DNA of 64,000 nt from Schistosoma mansoni (taxonomy: Eukaryota > Platyhelminthes > Trematoda > Strigeidida > Schistosomatidae). This document shows positions 25,201 through 34,934 of this stretch, piece after piece. Numbering within the stretch: position 1 is the stretch's first letter; each line of letters starts with the position of its first letter. The stretch is from positions 10,455,852 to 10,519,851 of the forward strand of contig NC_031495.1 in the NCBI RefSeq assembly GCF_000237925.1. The letters are read 5' to 3'. The notes beneath the pieces were generated by a model that ran no database searches, had not been told where the DNA came from, and saw only the letters and a list, made by a program, of their open reading frames with translations. The position numbers and the translations under genes are program-made.

Positions 25201-28200
25201 CTAACCCAATTTCCTTTTCAGGTACCTCTAGAAGAATCCTTCCACGGTGTGGGCAACCGGGAAGTGATAACTGCCCTCATACCTCTAACAGCACTCAAGA
25301 CCACTGTATTCATAATCAATCTCCTTCTTCACTTCCTACTATTCCTTCTACCTTGACTTTCAACACTAAACTTCCTGTTCCGGTTTCCTCCTCAAGTGTC
25401 ACCATGGCCAACGATTCTAGTGCGCGAAACGCTGTCCCAGGTCTACTAAAACCTCGCTCCAAACTACACATTGGAGCCTTCAACGTACGTACCCTATGCC
25501 AAATCGGTCAACAGGCCTCCTTAGCTAAAACTCTAGAATCTCGTACCATTGATGTATGCTGTGTCTCCGAAACACGCATACAGGATCCCAGTGTGGTCAT
25601 TCACTTGACCTCACCTCGCCAAAATGGACAGCCGACGAAATACACCCTCCGTGTATCTGGCGACCCGTTGGCTAGTTCTCGCGGACTTGCAGGTGTAGGC
25701 ATAGCACTAAGTACAAGGGCAGAACAGGCACTACTAGAATGGATCCCCGTTAACAGTCGCCTGTGTGCTGTCCGGCTAAATGGCTCCGTAAGAACTCGGA
25801 AGGATAGGGACACACGTCGTTGCCTTTTCGTCGTTTCTGCCTACGATCCCACTGACTGCAGCCATGATGAAGTAAAAGATGACTTTTACAGAAAACTCTC
25901 TGAGCTTCTTCAGAAAGCTAAGCGCTCAGACATAGTAGTCGTAGCGGGTGACTTTAATGCCCAGGTAGGCAGCTTAAATCATACAGAAAGACATTTAGGT
26001 GGGTGTTTTAGTATTCCGGCTCAACGAACCGATAATGGTGATCGTCTGTTGCAACTATGCTCAGACAATCGTTTATTTTTAGCAAGCACTAATTTTAAGC
26101 ATAAGGAGAGACATCGTCTAACATGGCGACCACCTGCACCAAACCAACGATGGACTCAAATAGACCATATTGTCATCAGTCATCGTTGGAGAGGCTCAAT
26201 AGAAGATTGTCGCTCGTATTGGAATACTTGTTTAGACTCTGATCACGCTTTAATACGAGCGCGCATTTGTCTGCGCCTCAATGGACGCAGGAAAATTACA
26301 CTAAGAAGACCCATTAGGATTGAACTGGAGGACGAGAAAGCCAAATGCGAATTCCAGAAACAACTGAGTTCACATCTAGGCAGTTCTGTAAACGAGACTG
26401 ACCCAGATGCTGCTTGGAAAGACATACGAACAGCTGTGGAAACAGCAGTAACATCTATTAGTCATTTAAACCATAGGGCTCCAAAAAACCAGTGGATTTC
26501 CTCTAAGTCTATTTCACTGATGGATTCGCGTAAACTCATCCCATCAGGCTCTGAACACGACAAAGAGCGTAATCAAATCAAATTTAGGTTGACTAAAAGT
26601 CTAAGGAACGATCGTGAGCAGTGGTGGGCAACGAAAGCAAAAGAGATGGAAAAGGCAGCGGCTGTAGGCAACACCAGGCAACTATTCAGACTAATAAAAG
26701 AAACCGGAATTAAGAAGTCAAGTGTAAGTGAGACAATCTCCGAAAAAGACGGAACCCTTATCTGCTCTCAACCTAAACGTTTAGAACGATGGGCGGAACA
26801 CTTTAAGGAGCAGTTTAGCTGGCCTTCAGCTACTGCACAACTACCCACTATTCCCAGAAAACCTGAATGGAACATTGAGGTAGGCCCCCCGACCCTACTT
26901 GAAGTTCAAAAGGCTATAAGTAATCTGAAACGAGGAAAAGCAGCTGGTCCAGATGGATTGGCTCCAGAGGTCTTTAAATATGGTGGTCCAATTTTAGCGA
27001 TTAGGTTGACTAATATTCTGGCTAAAATCTGGGAGACGGATGTAATCCCATCCGACTGGTCACAATCACTGATTGTCCCAATATATAAAAAGGGGTCAAA
27101 ATCATCCTGCGATAACCATAGAGGGATTAGTCTGACTAACATAGCATCTAAAATACTAGCCTCAATAATTATCGGGCGCCTAACTAAGACTCCTGAACTG
27201 CAAACACGAGAAAATCAGGCTGGCTTCAGACCTGGTCGTGGCTGTATCGACCACATATTCACCATTCGTCAAGTTTTAGAGCACAGACACGCTTATCGGC
27301 GTCCGACAATGATAGTTTTTCTTGACTTGAAAGCAGCATTTGACTCTGTAGACCGAGAGGTTCTGTGGCAGTGTCTGTCATTGAAAGGTGTACCTGAGAA
27401 GTACATAAACCTTGTGAAGGTTCTTTACTCGAACACTACCAGTCGAGTGAGAGCTTATGGCGAACTGTCATATAATTTTACAACCTCAAGTGGTGTCCGT
27501 CAAGGTTGTCCACTATCCCCATTTTTGTTTAACTTCATTATAGACCTGTTGCTGGAAATAACACTCTCTGCGACTGAATTTTCAGGAATTGATCTCCTAC
27601 CAGGGGGTCCACTAAGCGACTTAGAATACGCAGATGACATAGTCCTGTTTGGTGAAGACGCTGACAAAATGCAGAGTCTTCTGTTGGAACTCAGTAATAA
27701 TGCCAGAATGTTTGGGATGCGTTTCTCCCCATCCAAATGTAAATTGTTACTCCAGGACTGGCCTGCGTCAACACCCGAACTAAGGATAGGGAGTGAAGTA
27801 GTCGAACGCGTGGACAACTTCACTTATCTTGGAAGTCTGATCAGTCCTAATGGGTTGGTGTCTGACGAAATCTCAGCACGGATTCAAAAAGCTCGTTTGG
27901 CTTTTGCCAACTTACGTCACCTATGGCGAAGACGAGATATCCGTCTATCAATTAAGGGACGAGTATACTGCGCAGCAGTTCTCTCTGTTCTACTTTACGG
28001 CTGTGAAACATGGCCATTAAGAGTAGAAGATACTCGTAGGTTACTAGTATTTGACCACAGATGCCTTAGAAATATTGCTCACATCTGCTGGGATCACCGG
28101 GTAAGTAATAGTGAGGTTAGACGCAGGGTATTAGGGAACGATGGTAAATCAGTTGATGAGGTGATGAATCTTCATCGACTGAGATGGTTGGGCCATGTGT

Positions 28201-30295
28201 TACGTATGCCTGAACACCGATTACCACGACGCGCTATGATGACTAGTATTGGGGACGGTTGGAAGAGAGTTAGGGGCGGCCAAACCAAAACATGGCATCA
28301 GTGCTTGAAGTCACTAACTTCTAGTCTGAGCCATGTTGGTAGATGCAGACTACCTGGTTGGGGTCCGCGTGACTATCGTAACCAATGGTTGGAGACTCTG
28401 TGTGACATGGCTCAGAATCGATCACAATGGCGTAGGTGTATACACTCTTTATCTTCCCTTAAACCTTGAGACTAAAATTGCTTCATATCTCTCTTCCTTC
28501 CTGTACTATATCCTTATATACAACCTATAATTTATATACTACTACCAACACTAAATTAACTACTATTAATCCGGTGTTGATCTTGTTGTGCTAACGAGGT
28601 ATGGCAACTTGGACCGATGCATATATGTGCCTGGTCCTACGTTGTAGCTGACTGACTGACTCTGTCTAAAACCCAGGTTTTTAAACATGATTGTGGTGGA
28701 TGGTTTTAATGCCCAAGTAGGCAAACAGAGTAACGTTAAAAAGACGTGATAGTCATTTGTCTCAGGTCATAACTCTTGGACGATGGGTTGGACGCTGATG
28801 ACCATTTTAAACAGAATCTAGCTACTCACTAACTCTGCTTATCAACAACCTAATTGGGAAACCATTATCAGGTCCCCAATACTCAAAGTTGAAACAGTAA
28901 AAAGGAACTTGAAATGGAAGACATGAGATGGTCTGTTTGAGTTAATTGCATAAAGTCTCTAAGGATGGTAATCCAGTATTAAATGCTAGATACACTGAGA
29001 TGTTGAAGAACATTGGGGAACTAGACTTATTACTGACCGTCCCACTTTATAAAGAGGGTGGAAATTCCCTCGTAACAGCCTAAAGAATAAGTCTGATCAG
29101 TAGTAGTATCCAATATAGTAGTTAACATACACATTCGATACTAAACTACAGCCCGGAGACAGCAAACACATGAAAACCAAACAAGTTTCTGATTGGTGCT
29201 TGGAACAGGTATAGTTCCTGTAGACGTATATCTCCACCTTAAGAATATACTACTATGGCTAGCTACCATTTAAATTTGTTATGTCAAATGACATTTACCA
29301 GGGTCGTCCCATTTATTTATCTTTACATAATTTTGTCATAGATACTGTTTTCTTCGTTTAGTTCAAGGATTGGTGCAAAATCTGTAAACTCACGAACTAA
29401 AAGTAGACAGATGAAAGTTCTGACACGCAAGGATAGCTACCTTCAAAATTGCAGTCAACCAGTGTTTGAATATAAAACCTTGAAGTATCAGCTAGGAATG
29501 AAACCAACAGTGAAAAACACAAAAGTGAGCGAAACTTAGTACGAAATGGAGCACAATGTATATCCCGAAATGCGATTTTTAAGCTAAATCTAATGATAGC
29601 GATTCATAGAGATCAAGACAGTCATTTTCCGGTACTTAGAAAGAACAAAAAATTGAAATGTGAGGTTTCCACTACAAATATTGTCACAACTTATGGAAAA
29701 AAACATTTTTTGCTTTATAATACAACGAACTTAACAATTGTTTGGAGAAACTACTTACAGAAACTCGTTCCTTGCTGTGTAGGTACCGGAACCGCTGAAC
29801 ATAATAGAATACGAGCCATGCTAAACTGATCACCATAAGAAGAATGAACGAAACAGCCACAAACAAAACAGAAGAACGATTGAGAAAAGCTTCCTCGGAC
29901 GCTGTTGCAGCAGTCACAACTTCAAACAAGATTTTTCCTTCTGACTTGTGTGAAACAATAGTGTTGTTGGGTTGGTTAGATAATACTCCAGTATGGTGTT
30001 CATTATTTGGCAATCCTGTGGTAGCTAATGAATTTCGATCTCTAATCGAAACCAGATTGTCACCTAAACTATAAAACCCTTTTAGTTCATACGATACATT
30101 GGTCAAGTCAGTAGTGTTGAGCCCTTCAAAATATGAAAAGTTCAATTCAGCTGAACGATGAACTCGAGAATGAAGTCCTTTATCTTGCGACAAAGCAAGT
30201 TGTTCATCAAATAGTAGACCAGAAACAACTGACAATGTTGATAAATGTGAATGAAAGACACTTGGAAAGATTGTGAACAAGGACAACCGAGGCAT
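15536..30295 (-). CDS. gol: Goliath/RNF130-RNF150-like RING-H2 E3 ubiquitin ligase (whole gene)
   Basis: Five exons (30295-29759, 23485-23414, 21964-21882, 20121-19311, 16165-15536) join in phase to 710 codons. The family consists of single-pass endosomal/membrane E3 ligases with a luminal part, one membrane span and a cytosolic RING-H2. Visible parts: N-glycosylation sites (NFS, NTT, NVS, NNT, NRS), membrane span about residues 141-166, the family's juxtamembrane block [20 protein letters not shown], and the RING-H2 at 212-252 (C212, C215, C230, H232, H235, C238, C249, C252). A long Ser/Thr/Asn-rich tail follows. The luminal part is short and I do not see a clear PA domain, so upstream exons may be unrecognised and the start is uncertain. 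Introns hold two young LINEs, both antisense to the gene. Confidence 0.92.
16735..17443 (-). mobile_element. Old RTE-type LINE remnant, part 1
   Basis: Read on the minus strand, the segment parallels the 3' third of the LINE at 55.1-57.1 kb: shared blocks include the reverse complements of TTGGTTTGGCC, ACGTAACACGTGTCCCAGCC and TGCATAGTTGCTTATAGC, all diverged. Its right edge, at GTTAGAAAAACA, is cut by a young LINE in the opposite orientation. Continuation lies at 19024. Confidence 0.8.
17429..18823 (+). CDS. RT and C-terminal part of truncated LINE ORF
   Basis: 464 codons are open. The first nine or so (MLLKAVRKT) come from the interrupted older remnant, after which the LINE sequence runs in frame from [12 protein letters not shown] to the natural stop. 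RT motifs: [37 protein letters not shown] and FTYLGSL; then the C-terminal [10 protein letters not shown] and GGQTKTWH. It differs from the full-length copy at about a dozen residues. Endonuclease is absent, so it cannot act alone. Confidence 0.9.
   Translation: MLLKAVRKTSSCDNHRGISLTNIASKILASIIIGRLTKTRELQTRENQAGFRPGRGCIDHIFTIRQVLEHRHAYRRPTMIVFLDLKAAFDSVDREVLWQCLSLKGVPEKYINLVKALYSNTISRVRAYGELSYDFTTSSGVRQGCPLSPFLFNFIIDLLLQITLSSTESTGIDLLPGGPLSDLEYADDIVLFGEDADKMQSLLLELSNNARMFGMRFSPSKCKLLLQDWPASTPELRIGSEVVERVDNFTYLGSLISPNGLVSDEISARIQKARLAFANLRHLWRRRDIRLSIKGRVYCASVRSVLLYGCETWPLRVGDTRRLLVFDHRCLRNIAHICWDHRVSNSEVRRRVLGNDGKSVDEVMNLHRLRWLGHVLRMPEHRLPRRAMMTSIGDGWKRVRGGQTKTWHQCLKSLTSSLSHVGRCRLPGWGPRDYRNQWLETLCDMAQNRSQWRRCIHSLSSLKP
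17455..19011 (+). mobile_element. Young 5'-truncated RTE-clade LINE
   Basis: The same family as 24751-28660, joined at the reverse-transcriptase region and nearly identical to it through the 3' end, including the terminal CTGACTGACTGAC. The 12-bp target-site duplication GTTAGAAAAACA flanks it at 17444-17455 and 19012-19023, sharing a base or two with the element end. It lies in the last intron of the Goliath-like gene, antisense to it, and interrupts an older LINE remnant. Confidence 0.93.
19024..19140 (-). mobile_element. Old RTE-type LINE remnant, part 2
   Basis: The remnant resumes after the duplicated GTTAGAAAAACA. CAGTGTCTTCACCAAACAA parallels CAGCGTCTTCACCAAATAA in the LINE at 56.09 kb, followed by further weak similarity. 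This proves the young LINE landed inside the old one. Confidence 0.75.
19311..20121 (-). CDS. gol: Goliath-like exon 4: second half of the RING and Ser/Thr-rich tail
   Basis: 811 nt. It starts [20 protein letters not shown] after a TTTTTTTCAG acceptor, giving H232, H235, C238, C249 and C252, then [10 protein letters not shown] as in Goliath proteins. About 245 low-complexity residues rich in Ser, Thr, Asn and Leu follow without a recognised domain. It ends DSE at a GTAAGT donor. Confidence 0.93.
21882..21964 (-). CDS. gol: Goliath-like exon 3: first half of the RING-H2
   Basis: 83 nt encode [16 protein letters not shown]... up to ILPC and two bases of the next Arg. The acceptor is TCGCAG and the donor GTTAGT. 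It supplies zinc ligands C212, C215 and C230. The next exon restores the Arg codon (CG|A). Confidence 0.93.
22230..22298. repeat. Compound trinucleotide microsatellite
   Basis: (CTA)n passes directly into (ATA)n/(AAT)n over about 65 bp in an intron of the Goliath-like gene. Confidence 0.95.
23414..23485 (-). CDS. gol: Goliath-like exon 2: juxtamembrane helix
   Basis: These 24 codons, [19 protein letters not shown]..., lie between a TTTCAG acceptor and a GTAATT donor, phase 0 on both sides. They correspond to the conserved RRL-xx-AAKKAI segment between membrane span and RING in Goliath proteins. Confidence 0.9.
24415..24736 (+). mobile_element. Old LINE remnant, 5' part, split by the young LINE
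   Basis: Diverged similarity to the 5' and endonuclease region of the full-length LINE: CTTTCATGGTGTGTGGCACC parallels CTTCCACGGTGTGGGCAACC, and later blocks run parallel through the start of the endonuclease. It continues across the young insertion at 28675. Confidence 0.65.
24751..28660 (+). mobile_element. Full-length young RTE-clade LINE (SR3/Perere-3-like)
   Basis: 3.91 kb between perfect 14-bp target-site duplications TCTGTCTAAAACCC (24737-24750 and 28661-28674). It has a 5' UTR of about 125 bp, one long ORF and an AT-rich 3' UTR ending in the short tandem CTGACTGACTGAC rather than poly(A), as RTE elements do. Family by motif: RTE clade, similar to schistosome SR3/Perere-3; the exact name needs a library search. 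It lies in the first recognised intron of the Goliath-like gene, antisense to it, inside an older LINE remnant of the same orientation. Confidence 0.95.
24876..28469 (+). CDS. LINE endonuclease-reverse transcriptase ORF, intact
   Basis: 1197 codons without a stop. Residues about 195-465 form an AP-type endonuclease ([42 protein letters not shown]), which nicks the target DNA. Residues about 690-1010 form the reverse transcriptase ([53 protein letters not shown] with catalytic D at about 920-921), which copies the element RNA at the nick. The C-terminal part ([28 protein letters not shown]) is typical of the RTE clade. The N-terminal 190 residues are low in recognisable features, so the true start may be later (for example the Met near nt 25405). 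Intact ORF plus perfect TSD make this a candidate source copy. Confidence 0.95.
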   Translation: MRLKAANPRSEGEVVLLTVQRCDSSKVFPSDNQHDSDAAFPQGGVGLEKVDPKNAHLALSHGYPSPAVRFFLKNGANTKTTHKKVVCDRPQAVVPWALRSRSQVIKTTSNPISFSGTSRRILPRCGQPGSDNCPHTSNSTQDHCIHNQSPSSLPTIPSTLTFNTKLPVPVSSSSVTMANDSSARNAVPGLLKPRSKLHIGAFNVRTLCQIGQQASLAKTLESRTIDVCCVSETRIQDPSVVIHLTSPRQNGQPTKYTLRVSGDPLASSRGLAGVGIALSTRAEQALLEWIPVNSRLCAVRLNGSVRTRKDRDTRRCLFVVSAYDPTDCSHDEVKDDFYRKLSELLQKAKRSDIVVVAGDFNAQVGSLNHTERHLGGCFSIPAQRTDNGDRLLQLCSDNRLFLASTNFKHKERHRLTWRPPAPNQRWTQIDHIVISHRWRGSIEDCRSYWNTCLDSDHALIRARICLRLNGRRKITLRRPIRIELEDEKAKCEFQKQLSSHLGSSVNETDPDAAWKDIRTAVETAVTSISHLNHRAPKNQWISSKSISLMDSRKLIPSGSEHDKERNQIKFRLTKSLRNDREQWWATKAKEMEKAAAVGNTRQLFRLIKETGIKKSSVSETISEKDGTLICSQPKRLERWAEHFKEQFSWPSATAQLPTIPRKPEWNIEVGPPTLLEVQKAISNLKRGKAAGPDGLAPEVFKYGGPILAIRLTNILAKIWETDVIPSDWSQSLIVPIYKKGSKSSCDNHRGISLTNIASKILASIIIGRLTKTPELQTRENQAGFRPGRGCIDHIFTIRQVLEHRHAYRRPTMIVFLDLKAAFDSVDREVLWQCLSLKGVPEKYINLVKVLYSNTTSRVRAYGELSYNFTTSSGVRQGCPLSPFLFNFIIDLLLEITLSATEFSGIDLLPGGPLSDLEYADDIVLFGEDADKMQSLLLELSNNARMFGMRFSPSKCKLLLQDWPASTPELRIGSEVVERVDNFTYLGSLISPNGLVSDEISARIQKARLAFANLRHLWRRRDIRLSIKGRVYCAAVLSVLLYGCETWPLRVEDTRRLLVFDHRCLRNIAHICWDHRVSNSEVRRRVLGNDGKSVDEVMNLHRLRWLGHVLRMPEHRLPRRAMMTSIGDGWKRVRGGQTKTWHQCLKSLTSSLSHVGRCRLPGWGPRDYRNQWLETLCDMAQNRSQWRRCIHSLSSLKP
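28675..29330 (+). mobile_element. Old LINE remnant, 3' continuation
   Basis: After the right TSD the older remnant resumes: GGTTTTAATGCCCAAGTAGGCA parallels the endonuclease GDFNAQVG codons, then TCCCACTTTATAAAGAGGG and GCAAACACATGAAAACCAAAC parallel RT-region blocks. Long stretches between are lost or unrecognisable. Stops abound. Confidence 0.75.
29759..30295 (-). CDS. gol: Goliath-like exon 1: luminal region and membrane span
   Basis: The ATG at 30295 opens [14 protein letters not shown], which is signal-peptide-like. An in-frame stop lies just upstream, after a plausible acceptor (TTTTTTTACACAG) near 30365. A second reading is an acceptor at the pyrimidine-rich ...CTTTCCAAG near 30260, which would make this an internal exon. 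The exon encodes five N-glycosylation motifs, [12 protein letters not shown] and the span [16 protein letters not shown], and ends KERVS at a GTAAGT donor. The membrane block closely resembles the same block in animal Goliath proteins. Confidence 0.85.
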
Positions 30296-31079
30296 GGAAA
30301 GTTGCAAAACACACTAGACCATCAATACTTGACCGAGTCCGCGAAATATCATTAGACTAATCTGTGTAAAAAAAATAAAACGAAGACATTACATTTAAGA
30401 GTAAAAGGAGAACGAGCAAGGGCAATGAAGACGAAACGGAGAAAATTCAAGATAAGATATTATCATGTTTATGGTGACAAAAGTGAGGCTTAGGATGAAA
30501 ATGTGGTAGATCTCTATGACTACTTTGAAATTTCAGTGATTTTGTTTCAGGTGAGCACTATTTGTAAAAAATTGAAGAACAAATTACCAATTATATGTTA
30601 TTTAGATCTGGTGACCGTTTTTCAACTGTATGGAAAAGAATGGATTGTTAAACTGAACTCTAGTATTGGTTCTAATTGGGCACCTACATTGTAGAATTAT
30701 GTCGGCGAACAACTCATCAGGACTTATGGTCATACCTGGCTGAAAACGTAGTCATTTGCCGAGTCAACCTCCTACACAGAACTACGTGTTTAAATTAAGC
30801 ATTACTTGGGAAAACGATTATATACATGTGTCATTAGTACACACCAAACAAAGGTGTTTTACAAAAAAGTATGAAGATTCAACTTATCGTCTTCTTATAA
30901 ACACTAGAAAAGCCCCCTTGAGATTAAAGGATTCCTGTCAGAAAATGAATTTTACGTTGGTATGTTATCTTAATGAAACCCATCATTTATATGTTCTGAA
31001 CAAAAAATAGCTGGTAGACCGGTCCTAAGGAAATCATAGCAAAAAAACTATTTTGAGGAAAACCACAAAAGTAAAGAGA

Positions 31080-31430
31080 AAACCAAAACTTCGCCGACTT
31101 ATACCAGTCAAATTGCGGAGTATTCACGGGTTTTTGGTGACTTGGTAATAGCTAGTTGTATCATAGTCCGATCTCTCTATTTTGGGGTTTTCCCCTAAGT
31201 CATGGTAGTTTTCCCCAAAGTCTGAAGAATTTTGAGGAAAAACCCCAAATTGTTTTGAGATTCTCAGGACATATTGGGGAAAACACAAAACTTCTCCCAA
31301 ACTTTGGGGATTTTCCTCAAACCTGTAAATTTTGGGGCTTTTGTTCCACTTCGCTCAAGTCTTTTATAACGGTTCCCCCGAAATTCACTCAAACCGGACA
31401 AAAGTTTCCTTAAAATAGGGAGATTGGGAG
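31080..31430. repeat. Degenerate cluster of GGGGTTTTCCCC-like words
   Basis: TTTTGGGGTTTTCCCC, TTTTCCCCAAAG, GAGGAAAAACCCCAAA, TATTGGGGAAAAC, TTTGGGGATTTTCCTC and TTTTGGGGCTTTTG recur within about 300 bp in both orientations. It looks like a decayed repeat of a short palindromic unit. No coding role visible. Confidence 0.6.
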
Positions 31431-34260
31431 ATGACAATTTGGTACTGAATTGTCTGACGTCTTTTTTCCATCGGAGAGAAGTCGTCTGAAAGGATATTAC
31501 CCAGAAGTCTATAGATTTATTCACTCACAACAGGAGTTTTGTTTCTGGTAGACTTGAGCAGATTTGAACTGACCACAAGCTTAAGTATGCATAACCTAGA
31601 TAGTCTGTTGTTCATTGAGGAAGTTCATGTAGGTTCAGTAACCTTCTGGTAGCTTCAACCTTGGAGCAATGCACTTACCTTTAGCTACTAAAGTAAGTGA
31701 TAACAATTAGCTATGACACAAGCGTTAAATTGACACATCTTGACGAACGAAACTGGTATTTGATTAGGTTTCGAAGAGATTTAAAAATAGTATCCACAAA
31801 TGCAAGGACTGACCTTGGAAACCTTCAAACATTAAACTCATAAACTTTGTTTAGTGAAATTTCCAAAATGTTAGTTCCTTGAGTGAAGAATGAGTTTAGC
31901 TATCGGTTTCTGCGAATCGTTACATCTTGTCGAGCATTTTGTATGTTTTTTTTAGATGTGAACAGTATTTTCACCGTCGCACATCAATTTTCGTAATGTT
32001 TGTGCCTCTTTATTATGTGCTTTAATCCCACTAGATAGTAGTTCGACGCGGTTATTGAGTCATTATCTGAGTGATTGTTAAGTCAGTTTTGCATCAATCT
32101 AAACTCAAGCAAATGAAATGCACTATTTATGAAGTCAGGAATTATCTATTTTCAGACTTTTTAGGCAAAAGTGGTCCCTAAAAACATTTTGGGTTTGACT
32201 TACCACTCCAAAGGATGTTGATGGACAATGGTGTACGATAGGTGGTCAGTAAATCCATGTTGAGGCAATTCTGCGTTAAACTATTTTGGACATTATGTAT
32301 TTTTTAAATATACAAACATAGACAATTCTAACCATCACAAGTATCATTTTTGACGGAGCAAACATAACAATATACAATTATGATATTTGTGAGAACTAAT
32401 GATTCGTTTGTACGTGATTGTACTCTGATTACTAATTCCGGATATAATACGTTCATATGTGCTCATCTAGTTCTACCTGCCTCAAAATGCACTATTTCGG
32501 GAATTCTTAGTTAACACACCAATTCGAACACTTCTAATTATCGTAGTAACTAGTCTAAGAAATAAAAATAACGTAACTAACAAGTAGAGCCAATCGCAGT
32601 CATGAATATTATCTTGTCCTTAGGAGTTATTCTTGTAGATATCATGGTATTCCATCCCACATTACGCTGTTTTCTGAACCTGATAAAGTTTTAAACAAAT
32701 GTAGTGAAGTAGAGCGATTGCTTTTGAAGATCAAGTTACGAAGCAATAATGGTGAGAAGCTGTAAGCTACAAAGGAGAGAAAAGTTGTTTTACGCTCTTT
32801 GGAATGATTTCGTGATTTTACTGAAGCAGCAGACTACTTAAGTATGAGAAAGCTCAAAAAACTGGAATCCGACGGGCACCCAACCAGCTCATAGCAGTTC
32901 GAATGAGGAATGGCAGCTGCACACCATGCTGTTTAACGTCGCTGGAACGAAATGGTGAGAGACTTTGAGTAAACCTAACGTTTTTACTATGCTCTAAACT
33001 GCAGTTAGAACCGTCTTTCAGAGAAACAGACGAGAACTTCTGTCAAAACCTCTCTCTCACAATCAGAACTCATTGGTTTTACAGCCGTTACTTTTTGTGA
33101 ACCGAAATATGCCACCGGTATTCAGTGCTCGTAAATGTTATCATCTGTAATACCTTTGTTATCAAGGGTCCTTAACCCAGATCAGAAGTCAGGAATGAGG
33201 GGGTTTAAATATATTTAAAAGATAGCCTATATGTCGAGGAGTGTATGATGTAAGGTGACTAGTTGTTGCGAGACATTTGCAGCGGAACTGGTGAAATAGT
33301 GATCTGGTGTATATTCTTGATCAGGCGCCTTCAGCTAATTTGTGCTCAGTTAAATTGATGAGGTCAGGTCCTGTCCATGTTAGAAGGATTCAATGGAGTC
33401 TATAATATCTAAATGTGACCACCATATACTTTTGAAGACAACTTCAAATAAGCCTATGGTCAAGCTATACAATGTTCGAAGATGTTACACATAGACTGTG
33501 TTTGACAAAGCTGGCGTTTCACGTCTCTCCCCATGCAACGTTCTCAAAACCAGTAAGTCAATATACAAAGAACAAAAAGATATAAATATGTTTCAACCAA
33601 AGATAGAGAGTAGTTCGTACATTTTAATTTCAGAAACCGGGCGAAAAAGAAAAATTAGTACCTCTGTATACAACCTTTGCAAGAAAATTGATCCGTAATT
33701 AGATACCTTCATCTTGCTCTTCTTGTATCCCGGTCCAATAACACACTTGTCCAGTTCGTTGGTAGTTTACTCTAGTCTATCAAGAACTTCAGTGGAACAA
33801 CGAGGGAAAAGATGTATGCCTGATCACTACTATTGGGACTTTGTAGACTTAAAAGTGTTCATGACAAGCCACCATCTCTCCAATTTTGAAGGATAGCAAG
33901 CCAATAAAACATGTGTCACCAGACGATGAGATTCAGTAGCTATCCACGAGTACAGGTGCTTCTCGATTTAAGTAGCGTAGTTTGAATATTACAACCAGTA
34001 ATTGATAAGAATCATTATTGTAGCTGTGTACACTTAAGTAATCCGGATCCAGTATACTCAATAAGGTCTTCATTTTTTCTCTATGCATGTAGGGAATCTT
34101 TTATTGTTACAATCCGTGGATTTGATCAGGCTTGTCAAAAGATCCGTTTTATTTTAAGTGGCACTTATCTCATATTATCATACTGCGAACACAGTTCAAT
34201 ATGTTTCCGTGAGAATATATGTGATGGCTCCCTCTCGAAGCTTTATTTTCTATGACTAAG
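31431..34260. other. No gene seen
   Basis: AT-rich sequence. The longest frames (33498-33698, 33714-33896) have no family features. It lies upstream of the recognised part of the Goliath-like gene and could hide short 5' exons. Confidence 0.4.
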
Positions 34261-34269
34261 TCTGTTATG

Positions 34270-34930
34270 GTTTGAATCGTTTTTTCTGGCTAGCGATGTT
34301 TGAGCAAGTTGGTGGAGGAGCTTTGTAAGAGGTGGAAACCTCCACGTACTTGGGCAGCATCATCGATGAACAAGGGAAATCTGATGCAGATGAGAGGCAG
34401 TTGAAAAACATATGGAACTAAAAACAACTGTCTGCAAGCTAACATCAAAGTCAGAATCTTCAATACGAATGTCAAGGCAGTCCTAATGTACGGGGCTGAA
34501 ACTTCGGAGACTACTATAACCATCGTCAAAAAAGTAAAAGTATTTATAAACAATTATCTACGCAAAATACTCAACATTCACTCGCCGGATACCATCAGCA
34601 ACAGCTCTTTGTGAGAGGGAACAAACCAGCTTCCAGATGAAGAGGAAATTAGGAAAAGATGCTGGAAGTGAATAGGACACACATTAAGGAAATCACCAAA
34701 CTACATCATGTTGCAAGCGCTTACCTGGAATCCTGAAGAGAAACGGAAAAGAGGAGTACCAAAGAACACACAGAGTCCAGAGTTGGAAGCGGATACGAAA
34801 AAGGTGAATAACAACTGGAAGGAACTGGAGAGGGTTGTCCAGAACAAGGTTGGATGGAGAGTGGTGGTGGGTAGCCTATGCTACTTCAAGGGGTTAACAG
34901 GAGTGAGCAAGGAAGTAAGTGAGTAAGTAT
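34270..34930 (+). mobile_element. SR2-like RTE LINE remnant (3' end)
   Basis: The 3' end of a second RTE family, distinct from the 24.7-kb one. Blocks translate to TYLGSIIDEQG, KVRIFNTNVKAVLMYGAET, FINNYLRKILNIHSPDT and [17 protein letters not shown], then [17 protein letters not shown]. It ends GTAAGTGAGTAAGTA, a tandem tail as in RTE elements. Several frame breaks. The wording is that of schistosome SR2-type endonuclease-reverse transcriptases. Confidence 0.82.
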
Positions 34931-34934
34931 GTTT

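Noticed and set aside
30503-31010. Plus-strand frames of 63 and 84 codons
   Set aside because: No family features, no matching splice sites and no neighbour on that strand.
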